Below are positions 1 through 5,396 of a stretch of 10,611 bases of DNA, one piece after another (the stretch's first letter is position 1; each line of letters opens with the position of its first letter). The position numbers and the translations under genes are program-made. Below the pieces are notes generated by a model. That model made no database searches, was not told the DNA's origin, and was given only the letters and a program-made list of their open reading frames with translations. The DNA lies in the NCBI GenBank assembly GCA_003387805.1, contig QGSR01000040.1:1-10611 (forward strand), written 5' to 3'. Source of the stretch: Bacillota bacterium. Its GTDB lineage: Bacteria > Bacillota > Limnochordia > Limnochordales > ZCTH02-B6.

Positions 1-1
1 G

Positions 2-529
2 GCAGCACCCCACCCCGCCTTTGCGGCGTGGGCTGCTCGGAATCCGGCCGGGGCCGCCGGCCGGGGGGCGTCGGCGGTGGCGGAGACCGGGACGGGGGGG
101 GGGGGTCAGGCCGCCGCTGACGCCGCCGCTGACGCCGCCGCTGCGCTGTCCGGCGTCGGTGTCGACGCTTCAGGTCTGGCGGTGAACGCGCTGCGTGCCC
201 TCGGACCCGGCGTGCGCTTCGCCGCCACGGCCGGCCACAACCCGACGTGGTGGGACGACGCCACCAGCGCCGTGCTGTACAATTTCAACGTCGTTCACCT
301 GGACCCGGCGGAGCTGCGCGCCGGCGACCTCGTCTTCTTCGGTGGCACCGTGGACGGAGAGGTGTTCGTCCAAGGGGTCGGCGTCGTCACGGGCCGCTCC
401 GGGACTCGGGTCGATTTCGTCGTGGCGTCCGCCAGGGAGGGCCGCGTCATCCACACCTTCGCCCGCACGGACGGCGATTACTGGCGGAGCAATATCATCG
501 GCGTCGGGCGGTTCCTGGTCCGGGAGTAG
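2..529 (+). CDS. NlpC/P60-like domain protein, catalytic residues missing (5' partial)
   Basis: The reading frame is open to the left edge, so the true start is probably outside the window; an in-window alternative is GTG at 77, with only a weak G-rich sequence upstream. The C-terminal ~115 residues follow NlpC/P60 cell-wall peptidase architecture: a DASGL segment where active enzymes have DCSGL, then AELRAGDLVFF, GVGVVTG, VVASAREG and YWRSNIIGVGRFLV. By eye the catalytic Cys is Ala, the His expected before VGxxxG is Gly, and the third polar residue is replaced by Val. Active enzymes cleave peptide bonds in peptidoglycan stem peptides; this copy is therefore more likely a binding or structural derivative. 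The N-terminal part is low complexity (AAADAAADAAAA) and contains a 12-G homopolymer at 94-105 that could hide a frameshift. No neighbour on the left is visible. The fold assignment is moderately sure; the loss of activity is inferred. Confidence 0.6.
   Translation, partial: AAPHPAFAAWAARNPAGAAGRGASAVAETGTGGGGQAAADAAADAAAALSGVGVDASGLAVNALRALGPGVRFAATAGHNPTWWDDATSAVLYNFNVVHLDPAELRAGDLVFFGGTVDGEVFVQGVGVVTGRSGTRVDFVVASAREGRVIHTFARTDGDYWRSNIIGVGRFLVRE
94..142. repeat. 12-G homopolymer plus 12-bp tandem repeat
   Basis: Positions 94-105 are twelve consecutive G residues. From 110 the unit gacgccgccgct recurs about two and a half times. Both lie in the low-complexity N-terminal part of the NlpC/P60-like gene and encode Gly runs and AAAD repeats. 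A change of one G would shift the frame of everything downstream, so the tract is either a contingency site or an error-prone spot in the assembly. Confidence 0.8.
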
Positions 530-774
530 CTCCGGTTGCAGCTGCGGGTACGGTTGGATGGACCTGGAGCGCCGGACGGGATTCGCGGCTCCGGGGAGCG
601 CCAGGGCCGCAGAGCGGGGCCGATTCGCCGCGGCGGACCGGGCCCTCGGTGCCGCGTGCGGACGGGACCGCCGGACAGGACCGAGTTTGCCCGTCGAGAC
701 CGAGTCCACGTTGCCGCACGATTGCACACCCGCATGATTGCATGATCACACGCAGTCTGGAAACGCGTTGGGCG
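530..774. other. 3' flank of NlpC/P60-like gene, no gene seen
   Basis: No reading frame here has a convincing start and ribosome site. The stretch is GC-rich up to about 710. It then becomes more AT-rich, with GATTGCA at 720-726 and 736-742 and the tandem octamer GCATGATT/GCATGATC at 732-747. It probably forms a long 3' untranslated region ending at the terminator at 775-808, or it may hold a small RNA. Nothing beyond that can be supported. Confidence 0.35.
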
Positions 775-808
775 GCCGACCCCAGCCACGGCTGGGGTCG
801 GCTTTTTT
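775..808 (+). terminator. Strong Rho-independent terminator
   Basis: The arms gccgaccccagc and gctggggtcggc are perfectly complementary over 12 bp, with a cacg loop, and are followed directly by six T residues (803-808). This is a textbook intrinsic terminator for rightward transcription. No T-run follows in the leftward direction, so it acts one way. It sits about 245 bp past the stop of the NlpC/P60-like gene, which is its likely client. Confidence 0.93.
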
Positions 809-861
809 GTCGGTTCATCCGCCCACGTGCGGGGCTCGATTGTATGGATGGATCTGGGCCG

Positions 862-948
862 ACGCCCCACCAGCGGGCCTCGTTTTGCCACCACCGGTCG
901 AAAAATGGGTCGAACTCTGATTTTGTGCCCCGCTAGCGGGTTGTTCAC
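862..948. repeat. Array core 1
   Basis: The dodecamers are CCCACCAGCGGG (866-877) and CCCGCTAGCGGG (929-940); the second is a perfect 12-bp palindrome. Between them lies the TCGAAAAATGGGTCGAAC segment (898-915) also present in cores 3 and 4. No equivalent unit is visible one period upstream, so the array starts here. Confidence 0.75.
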
Positions 949-1142
949 GGGGTGACCGGCCGCGAGACCGTTGCCGACGGCCGCATCGGCTCGGGCGGGC
1001 TCTTACAGCTGCCCGTGATGAAGGCGAAACCATCGATACAGAGCGGGTTTTTGCCCCTGGCCGGGTTGGCGTTGAGTGACGTCGAACCCCCCCGGTGCCG
1101 GCCCGCATCGGACGGCGGGACAGAGGGGCGAGGCCGAACGGT

Positions 1143-1230
1143 GAATGCCCCGCCAGTGGGTCATACTTCGAGCCACGCAGTCGGACAATGGGTCGACGCT
1201 TGCCTTTTCGCCCCACAATTGGGTTGTTCG
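1143..1230. repeat. Array core 2 (diverged)
   Basis: The dodecamers are CCCGCCAGTGGG (1149-1160) and the diverged CCCACAATTGGG (1212-1223). The middle segment reads GACAATGGGTCGACGC, and the A-run/T-run pairing of the other cores is lost. The step to the next core is 302 bp instead of ~283; the extra ~20 bp lies between this core and its GATG block at 1321. Confidence 0.7.
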
Positions 1231-1442
1231 CCGAGTGGCGGGGGTCGAGGTCAGCCCCGGGAGGACGCGACCACTGCCGGACACCGCCGTGGTGCGGCGG
1301 GCTGCACTATCTCTCCACGCGATGACGCCCAATCCTCGGACGCAGAGCGGGTTTTCACGGGCGGGTCGGGTGCCGTTGAATACATCCGAACTCTCAGGCA
1401 TCGGTCTGCAAGGAGGCGCGCGCCGAACGAGGTCTGGACGCG

Positions 1443-1531
1443 GAGAATGCCCCGCCAGTGGGTCGCACTTCGGCCCTAGTCATCGAAAAATGGGTCGAAC
1501 TTCGATTTTTCGCCCCGCCAGTGGGGCGTTC
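1443..1531. repeat. Array core 3 (best formed)
   Basis: The dodecamers are both CCCGCCAGTGGG (1451-1462 and 1514-1525). The middle part contains CGAAAAAT (1484-1491) and its complement ATTTTTCG (1505-1512), which could form an 8-bp stem. CGCCCC/GGGGCG around the second dodecamer could form a second hairpin. TGGGTCGNACTTCG occurs twice, 32 bp apart. Confidence 0.75.
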
Positions 1532-1725
1532 CCCGTGGGCCGGACCTCGTGCGCCACGCCTGCTTTCGCTGGGGTTAGGGTCCGCGGGCACAGCTGCCAG
1601 TGATGGCCACGACACCATCGACGCAGAAGGGGTCTTCGGCCTCGACCTAGTGACCTTGGATTGGCAGCGAGTCCAGAGGAGCAGGCGCGCCAGCCGACAA
1701 GGGCGCCGGGCGCGGGGTCGAAACG

Positions 1726-1815
1726 GAGAATGCCCCCGCTAGTGGGTCGCACTTCGGCCCTGGTCATCGAAAAATGGGTCGAACTTCGATTTTGCGTCCC
1801 ACCAGTGGTGCGTTC
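1726..1815. repeat. Array core 4
   Basis: The dodecamers are CCCGCTAGTGGG (1735-1746) and CCCACCAGTGGT (1798-1809). The interior is nearly identical to core 3, including the GGTCATCGAAAAATGGGTCG stretch (1762-1781). One extra C precedes the first dodecamer. Confidence 0.75.
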
Positions 1816-2008
1816 ACGCTACGACTGATCCCGTGTGCCGCGCTGTCGCCGCGGAGGTTCGAGCCTGTTGTCAAAGCTCCTAGCGATGACCACGAATCCC
1901 TCGACGGAGAAGGGGTTTTCGGCACTGACTTCGTGACGGTGGAGAGAGTGTGAGTCCGCAGGAGCAGGCGCGCAAGCCGACGCGGGCGCCAGGCGCGGGG
2001 CCGAAACG

Positions 2009-2110
2009 GAAAATGCCCCGCCAGTGGGTCGTATTTGGGCCCGGACCATTGAAAAATGGGCCGACCTTCGGCCTCGACCGCCCGAGGATGGGACGAGCTT
2101 CGCTTTTAGC
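2009..2110. repeat. Array core 5 (3' half degenerate)
   Basis: The first dodecamer is CCCGCCAGTGGG (2017-2028). The GAAAAATGGG segment (2051-2060) keeps the 32-bp step. The second dodecamer position holds only CCCGAGGATGGG (2081-2092). The following GACGAGCTTCGCTTTT resembles the GTCGAACTTCGATTTT of the mid-core. No GATG block is found at the expected place; low-complexity sequence begins there instead. Confidence 0.65.
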
Positions 2111-2149
2111 TGCCACAGGCCCGGAATTCGCCGGGCAACCAGGCTTCAG

Positions 2150-2465
2150 GCCCCGACACCGCCGCCGGGGCCGCCACCAATGCTGATGCCGGCGCGAACG
2201 CCACTGCTTTGGCCGCCATCGCTGCGGCCAACACCTCTGCCAACACCGCGGCCAACGCCACTGCTTTGGCCGCCGGCGCCGCTTCCGACACCGCCGCCAA
2301 CGCCACTGCTTTGGCCGCCATCGCTGCGGCCAACACCTCTGCCGGCACCGACGCCGACGCCACTGCTTCGGCCGCCAGCGCCGTCGCCAACGTCGCCGCC
2401 AAGACCGCTGCCGACACCGCCGCCGACACCGCCGTCGACGCCACTGCGTCTCACGCCGGCACCAA
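2150..2465. repeat. GC-rich low-complexity repeat with 3n spacing
   Basis: The motif GCCACTGCTTTGGCCGCC and close variants start at 2200, 2257, 2302, 2359 and, partially, 2440. The steps are 57, 45, 57 and 81 bp, all multiples of three. A longer copy pair beginning GCCACTGCTTTGGCCGCCAT is found at 2200 and 2302. Interspersed are GCCGACACC-type 12-mers. Because spacing is always 3n, several frames stay open: one rightward frame reads Ala/Asn/Thr-rich, another Pro-rich, and leftward frames read Ala-rich or Gly-rich. None has a convincing ribosome site. It could be a relic of an alanine-rich protein or an expanding GC-rich satellite downstream of the HAD gene. No terminator for the leftward operon is seen here. 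Confidence 0.7.
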
Positions 2466-2473
2466 CGCCAACG

Positions 2474-3232
2474 CTACAAAATCCCTTCCTTGGCCAAGTG
2501 CCGGTGCAGCGCCGGCAAATCGGGCCAGCGGGGTACGTCGGGCGCTTCGGCCTTCTCCAGCGGCGTGCCTTTCAGCCACGGACCGGTGAACGACGGTTTC
2601 TCGGGCCCGACCAACGCCGCCTGCATGCCGGCCTTGACGGCGGCGCCGTCCATCAGCGCCTCGTCGCCTACCATGAGGCATTGTTCCGGCGGCACGCCGA
2701 TGCGCTCGGAAATTTCCAGGAAGTACTCGGGAAAAGGCTTGGAGCGGGTCATCTTGTCCGAAGAACTGACGAACGCAAAGGGCAGGTCAGCGACGCCGGC
2801 CCAGCGCAGCCGCTCCCGGATGGCCGGCTCGGGGAAAAACGGGGCGGTGGCCACGACCACGGCCAGACCCCGCTCCAGGGCGGCCTCGATCAGCTCGCGC
2901 CCGCCGGGCGACGGCCGCCCCCAATGCCCCAGGCGCGGGAAGACGCGGGCGTAAAAGTCTTCAAAGCGCTCCATCGCGTCGTCCGGCAACGGCACGGCCT
3001 CCGAAAAGTCGTCCAGAAACGCCTGCAGCGTCGTACGTCCCGGCACGGAGTTGAAAATCATGGCGCTGGTCGACTGAAACAGCCGCCCCTTGAACACTTC
3101 CGGGTCGATGGTGTCGGCGAAGTGTTCGGCCAGCCGCGTTACGTAGTCGCTCATGAAGCTGCGAAAGTCGATGTCCAAAAGGGTGCCGTCGAGATCCAGC
3201 AAAATGGCCCTGACGGGCTGGGAAAGAGTCAT
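2474..3232 (-). CDS. HAD-superfamily hydrolase (phosphatase-like)
   Basis: The product is 252 residues. The ATG at 3232 is preceded by AAGGAGG with 9-nt spacing, so this start is well supported although the frame stays open further upstream. All four HAD motifs are visible: DLDGT at 13-17 (nucleophile Asp13, acid/base Asp15), Thr129 in VVVATAPF, Lys165 in SKPFPEY, and GDEALMD at 189-195. The helical insert between motifs I and II, about residues 25-105, makes this a subfamily-I cap enzyme like phosphoglycolate phosphatases and related small-molecule phosphatases. The substrate cannot be read from sequence. A soluble cytoplasmic enzyme is expected, as there is no signal peptide. It is the last gene of the leftward cluster, 74 bp after the DppC-like gene, and may be co-transcribed, but nothing shows a functional link to transport. 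Confidence 0.9.
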   Translation of the reverse strand: MTLSQPVRAILLDLDGTLLDIDFRSFMSDYVTRLAEHFADTIDPEVFKGRLFQSTSAMIFNSVPGRTTLQAFLDDFSEAVPLPDDAMERFEDFYARVFPRLGHWGRPSPGGRELIEAALERGLAVVVATAPFFPEPAIRERLRWAGVADLPFAFVSSSDKMTRSKPFPEYFLEISERIGVPPEQCLMVGDEALMDGAAVKAGMQAALVGPEKPSFTGPWLKGTPLEKAEAPDVPRWPDLPALHRHLAKEGIL

Positions 3233-3306
3233 GCCGCGCTTCCTCCTTGCCGGTGGTGTCATCGTGTTCGGCGCCCGCAGCCGGGAAACCTTTGGCCGGC
3301 CGCGCC

Positions 3307-4203
3307 CTACCAGCCCCGCTGCATCGGATCCAGGCGGTCGCGCAGCCACTCGCCGATCATGTTGATGGCCAAAACCGTCACCATCAAGACGACGCCCGGC
3401 AGCACGCTGATCCACCAGGCCGTGTCGATGTAGCGGCGCCCTTCGGCGATCATGCCGCCCCACGTAGGCGCCGGCGGCGGCACGCCCAGCCCCAGGAAGT
3501 TGAGGGAGGCCTCGAACAAGATGATCTGCGGCACGAACAGCGTTACCGCGATGACAATCGACGGCGCCACGTTGGGCAGGATGTAGCGCAGCAAAATGCG
3601 CGTCCAGGAGCAGCCCACGGCCCGGGCCGCCTCGATGTAGGTCTGTTCCCGGATGGCCATGACCTCGCCCCGCACGATGCGGAAATAGTTCACCCACGAC
3701 CCGAGGCCCAGCACGAGCACGAGGTTGGTCCGCGACGGCCCCAGCGCGGCCACGAACGCCAAAATCAGCACGATGAACGGCAGCGTCTGCTGGATGTCCG
3801 CCAGCCGCCCCAGCACCGTGTCAACGGCGCCGCGGAAAAAGCCCGCCAAAAGGCCCAGCGTCACGCCCACCGCACCGCCCAGCAGCACCGCCAGGCCGCC
3901 GATTTGCAACGACACGCGGGCGCCGTGCACGATGCGGCTCCAAATATCCCGGCCCAAATGATCGGTGCCCAGCGGATACTGGGGCAGGCCGCCCTCCATC
4001 CACGCCGGCGGCCGCAGCCGGTGGACGAGGTTTTGGCGCGCCGGGTCATGGGGGCTCAGACCGGGCGCAAATACGGCCATCAGCACCACGGCCAGCAGCA
4101 GGACGACGCCCGCCAGCAGCGGCAGCCGCCGGATGAACCTGCGCTTGTTCACTTCGTGCTGCAGCGTGCGGGCATCCGCGCCGTCACGGACTTCGGTCAA
4201 CAT
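3307..4203 (-). CDS. dppC: ABC transporter permease, DppC/OppC family
   Basis: The product is 298 residues, normal for the family. It is an inner-membrane subunit that pairs with the DppB-like protein to form the channel of a peptide/nickel-type importer. One membrane segment lies near 25-46; the periplasmic-side signature LGTDHLGRDIWSRI is at 78-91. Further segments are near 98-122, 141-155, 159-176, 211-236 and 264-285. The EAA loop that contacts the ATPase reads EAARAVGCSWTRI (191-203), and EASLNFLGLGVPPPAPTWGG (231-250) is the family hallmark. The ATG at 4203 lies 9 bp past the upstream permease stop and is preceded by TGAGG overlapping that stop, implying translational coupling. The substrate is not determinable; the gene symbol denotes family only. 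Confidence 0.93.
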   Translation of the reverse strand: MLTEVRDGADARTLQHEVNKRRFIRRLPLLAGVVLLLAVVLMAVFAPGLSPHDPARQNLVHRLRPPAWMEGGLPQYPLGTDHLGRDIWSRIVHGARVSLQIGGLAVLLGGAVGVTLGLLAGFFRGAVDTVLGRLADIQQTLPFIVLILAFVAALGPSRTNLVLVLGLGSWVNYFRIVRGEVMAIREQTYIEAARAVGCSWTRILLRYILPNVAPSIVIAVTLFVPQIILFEASLNFLGLGVPPPAPTWGGMIAEGRRYIDTAWWISVLPGVVLMVTVLAINMIGEWLRDRLDPMQRGW

Positions 4204-4212
4204 GGCGAGGCC

Positions 4213-5130
4213 TCATTCGTAGCGAATTCTCGGGTCAATCATCGTGTACACGATGTCCAGCAGCAGGTTCACGGTGACGATGAGCACCGCGGTCACCATG
4301 ACGAACGCCTGGATGACCGGCAGGTCCCGGTTGGTGATGGCCTGCACCGCCAGGCGCCCCATGCCCGGATAGGCGAAGACGACCTCCGCCACCACCGCGC
4401 CGCCCAAGAGGTAGCCGACCTGCAGCGCCATCATGGTGATGAAGGGGATCAGCGCGTTGCGCAGCGCGTGGCGGGCCACCACCACCGGCTTTGCCAGCCC
4501 TTTGGCGTACGCCGTGCGCACGTAGTCGCGCGACATCACTTCCACCAGGCCGGCCCGGAGCAGCCGGGTCATGCCCGCCGCGGGCGTGGAGGCGATGACG
4601 ACCGCAGGCAGCACCAGGTGCCGCCACCCGTCCGAGCCCGAGATGGGGAACCACTGCAGCCGCACGCTGAAGATGTAGATGAGCACGATGGCCAGCCAAA
4701 AGCCGGGAATGGTCTGCCCCAGCAGCGCGACAAGCCGCGCCAGATGATCGATCCAGCTGCCGCGCCGCGCCGCGGCCAAAATCCCCAGCGGCATCGACAC
4801 GAGCACGGCCGCCAGCATGCCCGCGCCCGCGAGCTTCAGCGTGGCGGGCACCCGCTCCAGCACCATCGTCAGTGCGTTGTCCCGGGAGCGCAGGGAAACG
4901 CCGAAGTCGCCCTGCACGGCCTTCCACAAAAACTCGGCGTACTGGACCAAGAGCGGCCGGTCGAAGCCCATCTGCCGCCGGAACGAGTCGATCTGCTCCG
5001 GAGGGGTGCCCAGCGGAAGCAGGGCCGCGGCGGGATCGCCCGTCAGGAACACCAGCGCGAAGGTCAAAAAGGACACGCCGAGCAAGACGAACACGTTGTA
5101 CAGTCCTCGACGGACGAGAAATCCCCACAC
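4213..5130 (-). CDS. dppB: ABC transporter permease, DppB/OppB family
   Basis: With GTG at 5130 as start the product is 305 residues, the usual family length, and begins VWGFLVRRGLYNVFVLLGVSFLTF as expected. AAGGGAG lies 9 nt upstream. The same frame remains open to a GTG at 5337, which would add 69 Pro/Ala/Arg-rich residues but has no ribosome site; I prefer the short form. Membrane segments lie near 11-31, 101-121, 134-156, 171-188, 226-250 and 275-297. The EAA-like loop, DYVRTAYAKGL, is at about 202-212. It forms the heterodimeric membrane channel with the DppC-like subunit encoded 9 bp downstream. No ATP-binding subunit is encoded nearby, so ATPases must come from another locus. Confidence 0.92.
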   Translation of the reverse strand: MWGFLVRRGLYNVFVLLGVSFLTFALVFLTGDPAAALLPLGTPPEQIDSFRRQMGFDRPLLVQYAEFLWKAVQGDFGVSLRSRDNALTMVLERVPATLKLAGAGMLAAVLVSMPLGILAAARRGSWIDHLARLVALLGQTIPGFWLAIVLIYIFSVRLQWFPISGSDGWRHLVLPAVVIASTPAAGMTRLLRAGLVEVMSRDYVRTAYAKGLAKPVVVARHALRNALIPFITMMALQVGYLLGGAVVAEVVFAYPGMGRLAVQAITNRDLPVIQAFVMVTAVLIVTVNLLLDIVYTMIDPRIRYE

Positions 5131-5392
5131 GTCAGCCCGCTCCCTTGTCCGCTGCGCCCTTGCGCTTCGCGCCCCAGCCTCCGGCTTCGGCGCCGGCTTC
5201 GGCACCGGTTTTGCCGGCTGCTGTGGCGCAGGCTGCGGCGTTGGCTGCAGCGCCGTCCCGGACAGCGGCCCGGGGCCGGCCGGGGCCCCCCGGGCCGCCG
5301 CCCGCCGCGGCATCGGGCGCTGCGTCGGCCGTGACACCGGCCGCGAGCGCAGCGGTACCGGCTCTGGATGATTCTCCGCGGGTGCGGAGGAA
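5131..5392 (-). other. SBP-permease spacer with Pro-rich open frame
   Basis: This 262-bp gap separates the binding-protein stop from the preferred permease start. Its leftward frame is in register with the permease gene and reads a PxP-rich stretch (PTPQPAPQQPAKPVPKPAPKP). It lacks a ribosome site at its GTG (5337). A hairpin sits at its upstream end (5368-5396). It may be an untranslated GC-rich spacer or a real N-terminal extension. Confidence 0.5.
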
Positions 5393-5396
5393 TCAT
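5368..5396 (-). promoter_or_regulatory. Hairpin overlapping SBP stop codon
   Basis: The arms are atgattc+tccgc (5368-5379) and gcgga+gaatcat (5384-5396), with one bulged G and a 4-nt loop, giving a 12-bp stem. It covers the stop codon of the binding-protein gene. No U-run follows in the leftward direction, so it is more likely an mRNA 3'-end stabiliser or partial attenuator than a full terminator. Such hairpins commonly raise the binding protein above its permeases. Confidence 0.6.

Larger units (their letters stand above)
862..2110. repeat. Tandem intergenic array, five ~283-302 bp units
   Basis: Five diverged copies follow one another. Each has a core of ~85 bp holding two near-palindromic dodecamers of type CCC(G/A)C(C/T)AG(T/C)GGG. 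First-dodecamer starts are 866, 1149, 1451, 1735 and 2017 (steps 283, 302, 284, 282). Second-dodecamer starts are 929, 1212, 1514, 1798 and 2081 (63, 63, 63, 63 and 64 bp after the first). Halfway lies a TGGG anchor, 32 bp after the first and 31-32 bp before the next. About 143 bp after the first anchor a second conserved block starts with GATG (1017, 1321, 1602, 1885), followed 23-24 bp later by GA(A/G)(C/G)GGG and a T-rich tail. A third block (GGAGCAGGCGCGC-type, about 1676-1730 and 1957-2014) is clear only before cores 4 and 5. I recognise no known element and see no transposase. Confidence 0.85.

Noticed and set aside
247..936. Arg-rich rightward frame (229 codons) overlapping the NlpC/P60-like gene
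   Set aside because: It is out of frame with the recognisable domain, extends through the intrinsic terminator, and has no homology-like motif.
862..2110. CRISPR array
   Set aside because: Repeats are diverged, the period is ~283 bp, and the 31-32 bp phasing is within units. There are no identical direct repeats with unique spacers and no cas genes.
862..2110. Small proteins encoded in the array (frames with EKWVELRFFAPPVG-like text)
   Set aside because: The frames are not maintained between units, indels are not multiples of three (302 versus 283 bp), and no ribosome sites precede the starts.
2209..2589. Alanine-rich rightward frame resembling antifreeze-type repeats
   Set aside because: The only start is a TTG inside the repeat, with no ribosome site. 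The frame runs into the HAD gene on the other strand, and other frames are equally open.
2024..3433. Rightward Pro-rich open frame running through the repeats into the HAD gene
   Set aside because: It begins inside array core 5, is Pro-rich only because of the 3n repeat, and continues as the antisense of the HAD gene. There is no ribosome site.
3247..5334. Very long rightward open frame (695 codons) opposite the permease genes
   Set aside because: It is His/Arg/Gln-rich without any family motif and lies antisense to two clear ABC permeases with ribosome sites; it reflects GC-rich codon bias.
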